54,239 nucleotides of DNA, from the NCBI GenBank assembly GCA_028277845.1, contig JANQFL010000079.1, positions 1 through 54,239 on the forward strand, written 5' to 3'. A model generated the notes under the pieces. It searched no databases, was not told where the DNA came from, and saw only the letters and a list, made by a program, of their open reading frames with translations. Source of the DNA: Sneathiellales bacterium. GTDB taxonomy: Bacteria; Pseudomonadota; Alphaproteobacteria; JANQFL01. Of the stretch, positions 26,238-34,038 are shown piece after piece (the first letter of the stretch is position 1; each line of letters starts with the position of its first letter). The position numbers and the translations under genes were made by a program.

Positions 26238-27209
26238 ATGGGAAATGGTAACGAGGCAACAATGCTCATCGAGGCACCCAGCGGACCGCCGAGAACATTT
26301 TTGGATTTTCCATTGGCTCTCGATCTCGATGCGCTCGATGCCCACATTGCCGTCCTGGGCATTCCATTCGGCAAGCCCTATCAACCCGGCGAAATGGCAA
26401 ACGACCAGAGCCGGGCGCCCGATGCGATCCGCAATGCATCCGAGCACACGCACTATACCCGTGAGCATTTCGATTGGGATCTCGGCGGACCCCTGCTCGA
26501 CGGCCGCGACATCAAGGTGGCGGATTGCGGCAATGTGACCGCCGACATGTCCGATCATGGCGCGCATTACCGGCGCGCCGAAGCGGCGGCCCGGAAGATC
26601 ATTCGTGCCGGCGCCACCATTGTTACGCTGGGGGGCGACCACGGCATCCCGATCCCGGTCATGCGCGCCCTCGAGGAGCACGGCGAGACCATCACCCTCG
26701 TTCATATCGACGCCCATCTCGATTGGCGCCACGACGTGAACGGCGAGACCGAAGGGTATTCCAGCCCGATCCGAAGAGCCTCGGAAATGGATTGGTTCGG
26801 ACCGATCGTGCAAATCGGCATGCGCGGCATCGGCAGCGCCCGGACCGGCGAAGTCGAGGACGCCCGCGCCTATGGCTGCGACATCATCACCGCTTACGAC
26901 ATGCACGACATGGGTATGGCGGCCGTTCTGGACCGGATCCCCGACGGCGGCCCCTATTACCTGACGATCGACGCCGACGGCATCGATCCGACGATCATGC
27001 CGGCCGTCATGGCGCAGACGCCGGGTGGCCTCGATTGGATACAAACGCACACGCTTATCCATGGCCTCGTCAAAAAAGGCCGGGTTTTGGGCATGGACCT
27101 GGTGGAAATCGCGCCCAGTTTCGATGTGGGCATCACGACCTTGGTGCATGCCGAGCGCCTTATCTGCAATTTCATCGGCGCAGCCGTCCGGGCCGGTTAC
27201 TATGACTGA
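26238..27209 (+). CDS. Agmatinase/ureohydrolase-family protein
   Basis: 323-residue binuclear-Mn hydrolase of the arginase/agmatinase superfamily, which removes urea from guanidino compounds. Metal ligands are all present: GGDHG near residue 134, DAHLDWRHD near residue 158, and DADGIDPTIMPA near residue 246. Family relatives also include guanidinobutyrase, proclavaminate amidinohydrolase and formimidoylglutamase, so the substrate is uncertain. CGAGG just before the ATG at 26262 makes that an alternative start. Confidence 0.85.
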   Translation: MGNGNEATMLIEAPSGPPRTFLDFPLALDLDALDAHIAVLGIPFGKPYQPGEMANDQSRAPDAIRNASEHTHYTREHFDWDLGGPLLDGRDIKVADCGNVTADMSDHGAHYRRAEAAARKIIRAGATIVTLGGDHGIPIPVMRALEEHGETITLVHIDAHLDWRHDVNGETEGYSSPIRRASEMDWFGPIVQIGMRGIGSARTGEVEDARAYGCDIITAYDMHDMGMAAVLDRIPDGGPYYLTIDADGIDPTIMPAVMAQTPGGLDWIQTHTLIHGLVKKGRVLGMDLVEIAPSFDVGITTLVHAERLICNFIGAAVRAGYYD

Positions 27210-27637
27210 TGCTTCGATAGGAAAGCGGTTTCCACTGTGCTAACGACAGAAATGTAGGAAATTTGGTGGACCTGCAGGGACAAAGTTGGAACCGGTTGTT
27301 CGACGTTTTGCACGACTGGAATGACTCACTGCTGAGTGCTGAAGCCGATACGGCACCTCTACCTTGATGTCTGGTTTTGCGCCAGAATCGGATGTTGTCC
27401 GAAACTGCCGAGCGGGCCGGCTTAGAGCCGAGATTGTTGAAGAAGACCGGTTTCGATAGGAAGTTGATATCCACAGTTGGTAACGGGAAGTCATTGCTCG
27501 CGGCATAAAAGCAAAAACCGGTCGGATTATGATTTTGGGCCTTTTGTCTCGGACACTAGCCCAAGGTTCACGCATCGATTGGTCTCGGTGTTAGGAGGGC
27601 GGTAAGTTTAGCCAGACTTCGTTATGGCACCATTCGT
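27210..27637. other. Intergenic region with a degenerate short repeat
   Basis: No convincing gene. Two similar segments about 235 bp apart share TTCGATAGGAA followed by a looser match (TTTCCACTGTGCTAACG versus TATCCACAGTTGGTAACG), at 27212-27255 and 27448-27492. Minus-strand reading frames here are Ser/Arg-rich and lack ribosome sites. It probably contains decayed DNA; no known element was recognised. Confidence 0.4.
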
Positions 27638-28978
27638 TTAGACACCCGGCGTCATCGCGAGTAAGCGCGCCCAAAGACCGGTTTGCACGAAATCGTTTCC
27701 GATCACGAAGAGAACGAACAACAATACGGAGAACAGGCCCAATTGCTGGGCCCGTTTTATGGCTGCTTCGGACAGGCGTTTGCGTCGGACCGCCTCGATG
27801 CCGAAGAAGACGAGATAGCCACCGTCAAGCGCCGGGATCGGCATCAAATTGACGACGCCGAGATTCAAGGAAATCAGGGCGGCCAACATGACCAACTGCT
27901 CGATGCCAAGCGCTGAAGCCTGGCCGGCGTACTGCGCCACCCGAATCGGCCCACTGAGGCCGTCCAGGTTGCGGCCGCCGGTAATCATGTCGCCGACATA
28001 CCTGGCTGTCCGAAACAGCAGGTCGACTGAAACCTCGACGCCACGGACGAAGCTGCGAGTGGCCGACAGTGTGTTACGCGGCGAGGGATTGCGAACAACG
28101 CCGATGAGCCAGCGGCCGCCGGCGCCGGCCGCCGGTGACAGGGTGACCTCGGCCTCCTCCCCGCCGCGGCGCAACGTGAGTGTCAACGGCGCGCCGTTGC
28201 CGGCACGTACATGGGTTTGCAACTCCTCGAAGTAGGCAATCGGCCTGCCGTCGACGGCAAGAATGCGATCGCCGGGTAATATGCCGGCCACCTCGGCCGG
28301 TCCTTCGGCGTCGACTCCGAGGACAACCGGATCATGCGCCGGCCGCATACCCAGTTCGCCAACCGTCATTGTCAGGCCACCCACGTCGCGGATCATGCGC
28401 TCCTCGACACGCAACGACATGCCGTGTCTTGTGCCGCCTCGGTCGATTTCGATGACCATGGTCCGGCCGGCATCCAGCAGCGCGAGTTGGCGAAGTTCCT
28501 CGAAACTGCCGACCGGCTGTCCGCCGGCGCGCAGGATTCGGTCGCCGGGTTCGATGCCAGTTATGTCGGCCGGCCCTCCGGCTTCCACGTACCCGACGAC
28601 GGGGGGTGTGGAGCGTTCGCCATGGAGCCAGAAGAGGGCCGCCAGCGCCAGCACGGCAAACAGGACGTTGGCGAACGGCCCCGCCACGACGATGGCGATG
28701 CGGGCCGGCAGGCTTTTGCTTTCAAAAGTCTCCGCGTCGGACAGGGCGTGGTCGGTGGCGAACTTGACGTACCCGCCGATCGGCATCAAGCCGACGCGCC
28801 ACCGGGTGCCCGAGGCGGCTGTCCAACCAAACAGCTCGCGCCCGAAGCCGACGGAGAAGACATCGACACGCACGCCGCAAAGACGGGCGACGGCGTAGTG
28901 ACCGAGTTCGTGGACAAAGACCAGGACCGCCAACATGGCAAGAAACGGCAGCACGTAATAGCCGAGCAAACCGATCAT
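27638..28978 (-). CDS. rseP: RseP-type site-2 intramembrane metalloprotease
   Basis: 446-residue M50 zinc protease that cuts transmembrane anti-sigma factors and leftover signal peptides. The active-site HELGH lies near residue 24 in the first helix, with the third ligand in the NLMPIPALDGG motif near residue 390. Two PDZ domains (~125-200, ~210-290) occupy the periplasmic loop. Unusually for an alphaproteobacterium it is not in the usual dxr-rseP-bamA cluster, which raises the chance that it is an extra paralogue. Confidence 0.88.
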   Translation of the reverse strand: MIGLLGYYVLPFLAMLAVLVFVHELGHYAVARLCGVRVDVFSVGFGRELFGWTAASGTRWRVGLMPIGGYVKFATDHALSDAETFESKSLPARIAIVVAGPFANVLFAVLALAALFWLHGERSTPPVVGYVEAGGPADITGIEPGDRILRAGGQPVGSFEELRQLALLDAGRTMVIEIDRGGTRHGMSLRVEERMIRDVGGLTMTVGELGMRPAHDPVVLGVDAEGPAEVAGILPGDRILAVDGRPIAYFEELQTHVRAGNGAPLTLTLRRGGEEAEVTLSPAAGAGGRWLIGVVRNPSPRNTLSATRSFVRGVEVSVDLLFRTARYVGDMITGGRNLDGLSGPIRVAQYAGQASALGIEQLVMLAALISLNLGVVNLMPIPALDGGYLVFFGIEAVRRKRLSEAAIKRAQQLGLFSVLLFVLFVIGNDFVQTGLWARLLAMTPGV

Positions 28979-29112
28979 GACGACAGCCGGTCGGTACGTT
29001 GTGGATCTGAACGGGAGAGACCCGATCCCGGCTGGACGACGGTGTCTTTACCTTTTGTTATCCACGGCTCTCTAGATTTCCCATACCGATTCCGGGCATT
29101 GGGAGATAAACA

Positions 29113-29325
29113 ATGTTTCGAGTTCGTGTCATTCCGGGTTTGCTGATGCTGTCGCTGTTCGTCATCGGTCAGCCGGAGATCGTCGCCTACTTTTTCTTCG
29201 CGGCGGCGGTTGCCGTTTTTGCTACGGCAATGGTGTCCATTCTGTTGCGCGGTCCCGGCGTCCTGCTCGAGCCCGTCACCATCGAAACATTTCGAATACC
29301 TTCGCGAATATCGTTCGCTCGTTAA
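29113..29325 (+). CDS. Small hydrophobic protein
   Basis: 70-residue protein with two hydrophobic segments (GLLMLSLFVIGQPEIVAYFF and FAAAVAVFATAMVSILL). A GGGAG ribosome site lies 8 nt before the ATG, which supports expression, but there is no recognised family. It stands alone between rseP and the pilus/secretion operon, on the opposite strand. Confidence 0.45.
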   Translation: MFRVRVIPGLLMLSLFVIGQPEIVAYFFFAAAVAVFATAMVSILLRGPGVLLEPVTIETFRIPSRISFAR

Positions 29326-29462
29326 GCCTTTGATTGTTAAGCATATCTCCAGGGACTTCTGTCCCCCCAGCCAGATACTGCATAGCAACTGTATTGACAT
29401 ATCGGTCACCGGTATGCGGTAGCGATCGCTTTCAATGCGTTGGCTCAACGGATGCTTCCGAC

Positions 29463-30701
29463 CTACCGGCTCAAAGACGCCTGGATCGCCGCCTGGAATG
29501 TGGCGATGTAAATCACGGCGACGAAGCCGCCGACGGCCAGGATCAGGACCGGCCCGATGATGGCAACGAGGCGGCTCACGCGGACCCTGAGCAGTCCGTA
29601 GTAATGTGTGCCGACCGATTCCATAACCGTGTCCAGTTCACCGCTCTTCTCGCCGATGGCGGCCATGTGCTGAACCAGATCGGGCATTTGCTTCGTGGTC
29701 AGGCTGGCGGCCAGGGTCTGTCCTGCCAGGATGCTGTCGGCGGCCCGGTCGACCAGGGATACGAACACGGAATTGCCCATCACATTGCTCATCACACGCA
29801 GGGAATCGACCACCGTCAGCCCGCTGTCCAGCAACAGGGACAAGGTCGTGCCGAACCGTGCCACAAGGGACAGCAGGATCGACTTACCGAAAATGGGCAG
29901 GTGCAAGGCCATGACATCCAACACGTGCTTGCCCCGCTTCGTCCGCGACGCGGCCAAGGCCAGAAAGGTGCCGAGGCCCACGGCACCGGCCAGGTACGGT
30001 CCAACCAGGATCATGAAATCGGACATGTCGATCAGAAACTGGGTCAACGGCGGCAGGGTGATGTTGCGCCGCGCGAAATAGCTCGCCAGCATGGGGATGG
30101 CCTTGGTCATCAGGAACCACAGCACCAGGAACGACACGATGATGACGATGGTCGGATACAGGGTGGCGGTGATGAGTTGACGGCGCAGTTCCAGCGCCGA
30201 ATCGATATTGTCGGCGATCCGCTCCAGAACCGTATCGAGGGTACCGCTGGCCTCGCCGGCGGCCACCAGGTTGGTCATGAGCGGCTTGAACAACTTGTCC
30301 TCCCTGGCCATCGCCGCCGACAGGCTTGATCCGGACCGCACCGCGTCTGCAATTCGCGCCAGGGCGTGGGACAAGGATTTCTTGCCGACCAGGTTCGACG
30401 AAATTTCCAGGGTTTCGACGGCCGTGTGTCCGGCCCGCAGCATCAGGGCGAACTGCCGGAACAGGAACATGATGTCGCCACGCGTCGCCGGCATGTGCCG
30501 TTTGATGCCGGCGCCGATGCGCGGCATTTGGAAGCGTGCGGAACCACCGCCCCGGCCGGTGCCGTCGAATTCCTGAATGCTGACCGGATAGAGAGACTGG
30601 CGGCGCAGGATCTGCGCCACTTCGCGTCCGTTACCGGCATTGACCGTGCCGCGGCTCTCCTTGCCTTTGTCGTCCAGCGCGATGTAACTGAATTCCGTCA
30701 C
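29463..30701 (-). CDS. PilC/GspF inner-membrane platform protein
   Basis: 412-residue polytopic protein of the GspF/PilC family that forms the platform under pseudopili. It has the duplicated T2SSF cytoplasmic domain (LFRQFALMLRAGHTAVETLEI near residue 80; RFGTTLSLLLDSGLTVVDSL near residue 285) and three transmembrane segments (~180-205, ~230-255, ~380-405). N-terminus YIALDDKGKESRGTV is typical. GTG at 30701 overlaps the PilB/GspE stop by 3 bp. It is the last gene of a minus-strand operon that begins with the prepilin at 39115. Confidence 0.9.
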   Translation of the reverse strand: MTEFSYIALDDKGKESRGTVNAGNGREVAQILRRQSLYPVSIQEFDGTGRGGGSARFQMPRIGAGIKRHMPATRGDIMFLFRQFALMLRAGHTAVETLEISSNLVGKKSLSHALARIADAVRSGSSLSAAMAREDKLFKPLMTNLVAAGEASGTLDTVLERIADNIDSALELRRQLITATLYPTIVIIVSFLVLWFLMTKAIPMLASYFARRNITLPPLTQFLIDMSDFMILVGPYLAGAVGLGTFLALAASRTKRGKHVLDVMALHLPIFGKSILLSLVARFGTTLSLLLDSGLTVVDSLRVMSNVMGNSVFVSLVDRAADSILAGQTLAASLTTKQMPDLVQHMAAIGEKSGELDTVMESVGTHYYGLLRVRVSRLVAIIGPVLILAVGGFVAVIYIATFQAAIQASLSR

Positions 30702-32296
30702 GCCAGCGCACCGACCAGACCGAGACGGTGGAGTTCGTCGGCACTGGTGTCCCCGGCCCGCAGTTTCTCCAGCGCATCCTCGCGCAGGGATCTGTAATGC
30801 GTCGCGTTTTCACGCAAGACGGTCTCGCCCCCGCCTTGCGCGATCAGCGCCGACAGGTCATCGTCTACCCACAGGGATTCAAACACACCGATGCGGCTTC
30901 GGTAACCGGTGCCGAGACAATGGGCGCAGCCACCGGCGTGCCATTGTTGCGTTACGCCTTCGTCTCCCTCCTCCGCCGCAACCGGTGATTTGCACTGCGG
31001 ACACAGCCGCCGGGCCAGACGCTGGGCGATCACGCCGATCAGGGTGGCGGCGATGAGATAGGGTTCGCAGCCGATGTCGATCAGGCGGGTCACGGCGCCG
31101 GCGGCATCGTTGGTGTGCAGGGTGGAAAACACCAGATGACCGGTCAGCGCCGCCTTCAACGCCGCGTCGGCGGTGTCGCGGTCGCGAATTTCCCCGATCA
31201 GCATGACGTCCGGGTCATGCCGCAAAAACGCCCGTACGGCTTCGGCGAAACCCACCTTCTGGGTCACCTGAACCTGGGAAATCGCCGGAATGACCTGCTC
31301 GACCGGATCCTCCACCGTCATCACGTTGGCCCGATGGGTATCCAGTTCGCGCAACGCGGCGTACAGCGTCGTGGATTTGCCGCTGCCCGTGGGACCGGTC
31401 ACCAGGACAATGCCATGGGGCCGATGGATGGCTTCGCGGAATTCCGACAAAATGACCGCCGGCATGCCCAGGGCCTCGAGGGTCAACGCCTCGTTCTGTT
31501 GGCCCAGCAAGCGCAGTGTCAGGCGTTCGCCGAAGCGCGTCGGCATGACGGCGACACGGATGTCGGTCTCGGGGATGTCCCATTCGGCGATCTCATAAGC
31601 GAAGGCGCCGTCCTGGGCGATGCGTTGCTCGGATATGTCCATGCCGGCAAGCACCTTGATCCGCGTGGTCAGGCCGTCCCGCTCCGCACCGGTGGAAACG
31701 CGCAGATACTCCTGCAGCCGGCCGTCGACCCGGAGGCGCACTTTCAGGCCGCGATCGTCAGGCTCGAAATGAATGTCGGACGCCCGGCGTAGATAGGCTT
31801 CCTTCATGATCTCGTCGAGCAAGGCGACATAATCGGTCTGCTCGCCCGCCGGCCCCACGCCGTCCCCGTCGAGCACGTCCGACAACAGGCGGGCGAGCGT
31901 CATGGGATCGGTCAGGGCTATGCGGAAATCCGGACCGAGCGTCCGGCTGGCGCCGTCCGTCGCCACATGATCGTCCGGGTCGGCGACCACCAGGTAGTGC
32001 CCGCCGTCCAGCCCCTTGGCCGGCAGAAACCGCCGGCGCTGTACCAGGGCGGCCGACAACCGGGTCATGCTGTCGGTGTCGGGATCCATCGAGGCGGCAT
32101 CGAGAAACGGCATGGCCCGCAACTCGGCATAGGCCCGGTATAGGGACGACAGGGGAAAACGGCCTTCCCGCGTGACCACTTCGAGCAGGCGCAGCCGCTC
32201 GCGCCGGGCCTGAACGCGGCAGCGGGACAGCATCTCCTGGTCCATCAGCCCGGCCTGCAGGCCCGCGTTGAGCAGGGCGCTTTCCTGAATGGTCAT
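30698..32296 (-). CDS. PilB/GspE assembly ATPase
   Basis: 532-residue hexameric ATPase that powers pseudopilus or pilus extension. The N-terminal ~140 residues are a helical GspE_N-like domain. Walker A GPTGSGKSTTLYAAL, the Asp box TVEDPVEQVIPAI, Walker B DVMLIGEIRDRDTA, and the His box LVFSTLHTNDAAGAV are intact, and the tetracysteine zinc motif (CPQC ... CAHC) near residue 445 is present. I start at ATG 32296; the longer in-frame extension lies inside pilT and is spurious. Its start overlaps the pilT stop (ATGA). Confidence 0.92.
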   Translation of the reverse strand: MTIQESALLNAGLQAGLMDQEMLSRCRVQARRERLRLLEVVTREGRFPLSSLYRAYAELRAMPFLDAASMDPDTDSMTRLSAALVQRRRFLPAKGLDGGHYLVVADPDDHVATDGASRTLGPDFRIALTDPMTLARLLSDVLDGDGVGPAGEQTDYVALLDEIMKEAYLRRASDIHFEPDDRGLKVRLRVDGRLQEYLRVSTGAERDGLTTRIKVLAGMDISEQRIAQDGAFAYEIAEWDIPETDIRVAVMPTRFGERLTLRLLGQQNEALTLEALGMPAVILSEFREAIHRPHGIVLVTGPTGSGKSTTLYAALRELDTHRANVMTVEDPVEQVIPAISQVQVTQKVGFAEAVRAFLRHDPDVMLIGEIRDRDTADAALKAALTGHLVFSTLHTNDAAGAVTRLIDIGCEPYLIAATLIGVIAQRLARRLCPQCKSPVAAEEGDEGVTQQWHAGGCAHCLGTGYRSRIGVFESLWVDDDLSALIAQGGGETVLRENATHYRSLREDALEKLRAGDTSADELHRLGLVGALA

Positions 32297-33357
32297 GGCC
32301 GGCCCCGCAACATCTGGTCGATGGCGTCGGGGCTGCGGGCACGTTGACGCGCCTGGTCCGGGGTGATCCAGCGGTCCCGGACCAGTTCGGCCAGGGATTG
32401 GTCGAGGGTCTGCAGACCGTCGGCCCGGCCGGCCTCCATGGCGGAATAGATCTGTTTCGACTTGCTGGTCGCGATCAGATTGGAAATCGCCGGGTTGACC
32501 AGCAGGATCTCCACCGCCGGAACCCGCCCCCGGCCGTTCGACGCCGGCAGCAGATGCTGCGCCACGACGGCCCGCAGGCACATGCCGATGCGATGACGGG
32601 CAACCACCTGTTCCTCGGCCGGGAAACTGCCCACCAGCCGCTCGATCGAGCCGACCGCGTCGCCCGTGTGCAGTGTGGAAAAAACCAGGTGGCCGGTTTC
32701 CGCCGCGGTCAAAGCCGTGCGGATGGTCTCGGTGTCGCGCAGCTCGCCGATCAACACCACGTCCGGGTCTTCCCGCAAGGCGGCGCGGACGGCATCGGGA
32801 AAACTGGGCACGTCTGTGAACAGCTCCCGTTGATGAATCAGCGCCCGGCGATCCTCATGCACGAACTCGATCGGGTCCTCGATGGTGATGATGTGACAGG
32901 CGCGCTTTTCGTTGATCTCGTCGATCAGCGTCGCGAGCGTCGTCGACTTGCCGCTGCCGGTGGCGCCGCAGACCAGAACCAGGCCGCTGTGCAGTTTCGC
33001 CAGATCGTTCAACTGCGGCGGCAGGTGCAATCCGGTCAGGGACAGCATGTCCTTCGGCAGCATGCGGACGGCCAGGGCTGTTTTGCCCCGTTCGCGATAG
33101 ACGTTGACCCGGAACCGGCTGTCGTGGGCGGACACACCCAGATCGAGCGACTTGCGCTCGTTGAACACCGCCGGCTGGTAGTCCTGCATCAGCGACAACG
33201 CGATAGCGTCGACATCCTCCTCGGGCACCGGTTCGTCCGACGGACGTTCGAGCAGGCCGTGCAGGCGAAAGGCCGGAACGGCACCGGCGCCGATATGCAA
33301 GTCCGACGCGCCCATATCGACACATTGGCGCAGCAGCCTGTCGAGAAGTTCATGCAT
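32293..33357 (-). CDS. PilT-like retraction ATPase
   Basis: 354-residue ATPase of the PilT/PilU type, which depolymerises type IV pili. Walker A GATGSGKSTTLATLID near residue 130, Asp box TIEDPIEFVH, Walker B DVVLIGELRDTETI, and the His box HLVFSTLHTGDAVGSIERL are present. It lacks a zinc motif, as PilT does. A T2SS has no PilT, so its presence argues for a retractable type IV filament or a hybrid system. Overlaps the PilB/GspE gene by 4 bp and follows PilO by 21 bp. Confidence 0.88.
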   Translation of the reverse strand: MHELLDRLLRQCVDMGASDLHIGAGAVPAFRLHGLLERPSDEPVPEEDVDAIALSLMQDYQPAVFNERKSLDLGVSAHDSRFRVNVYRERGKTALAVRMLPKDMLSLTGLHLPPQLNDLAKLHSGLVLVCGATGSGKSTTLATLIDEINEKRACHIITIEDPIEFVHEDRRALIHQRELFTDVPSFPDAVRAALREDPDVVLIGELRDTETIRTALTAAETGHLVFSTLHTGDAVGSIERLVGSFPAEEQVVARHRIGMCLRAVVAQHLLPASNGRGRVPAVEILLVNPAISNLIATSKSKQIYSAMEAGRADGLQTLDQSLAELVRDRWITPDQARQRARSPDAIDQMLRGRP

Positions 33358-33378
33358 GATATCGTTCTTGTTCCGCGG

Positions 33379-34038
33379 TTACAGGGCGAGCAGCAGGGCG
33401 ATCTTGAGTTTTTGAGCGTCCACGGGCATGCCGGCGGACGCCTTGCCGCTGCGATCGCCATCGATCTTGAGATCGAGGCGCACGACCGACACGTTGAAAG
33501 TCAGGCCCTGCAGTCCCTCGAGAAACCGCATCAGCGCATGGTAGTGACCCTCGGCCGAGAGGGTGAGCAGCGGCCGTCCAAACCGATTGGCCGTTTCCTG
33601 GCGCAGCAGTTCGCCTGTTTCCTGCGCGGTCGCCTGGTTCTTGGATTCATTCAGCTTGCTCAGGCGCAATACGTTGATGCCGCTGGTTTCCGACAACTGT
33701 GTGATTTCGAGGCGCAAACGCTGCAGATCGGACACCGAGTCCAGCGACGCGAAACGCGGAGACAGGCTGGCCAAGCGCGTACGCGTTCTCTCCAGACCCG
33801 TTTTTAGTTCACCCAGGCGTCGCTCCAATTGCGTCGCCGAGGCATCGGGTTCGGGGATCTTCCCGAAGCGGGTTTCGATGCGGTTGATTTTCCGGTTCAG
33901 AAGCTTTTCGCTCTCGAACGCCCGTTCATGAGACGACGGGTATTGCAGCAGAAAATAGGCCGCGATGATCAAGGCTGTGAGAAGAATAATGACCCTGTTT
34001 TTTTCTCCGGCGGTCATGCGCCTCCAATAGTCGATCAT
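33379..34038 (-). CDS. PilO/GspM-like assembly protein
   Basis: 219-residue bitopic protein: cytoplasmic N-terminus, one transmembrane helix (NRVIILLTALIIAAYFLLQY, residues 14-33), a long coiled coil (~45-130) and a small ferredoxin-like C-terminal domain (HYHALMRFLEGLQGLTFNVSV). This is the layout of PilO and GspM, which bridge the PilM/PilN or GspL ring to the secretin. It overlaps the PilM-PilN fusion gene by ATGA and is therefore translationally coupled with it. Confidence 0.8.
   Translation of the reverse strand: MIDYWRRMTAGEKNRVIILLTALIIAAYFLLQYPSSHERAFESEKLLNRKINRIETRFGKIPEPDASATQLERRLGELKTGLERTRTRLASLSPRFASLDSVSDLQRLRLEITQLSETSGINVLRLSKLNESKNQATAQETGELLRQETANRFGRPLLTLSAEGHYHALMRFLEGLQGLTFNVSVVRLDLKIDGDRSGKASAGMPVDAQKLKIALLLAL

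Noticed and set aside
27240-27575. 111-codon minus-strand open frame in the agmatinase-rseP gap
   Set aside because: Ser/Arg-rich composition, no Shine-Dalgarno, no family resemblance; likely chance.
32344-33807. 487-codon plus-strand open frame opposite pilT/pilO
   Set aside because: Antisense shadow of two well-supported ATPase/assembly genes.
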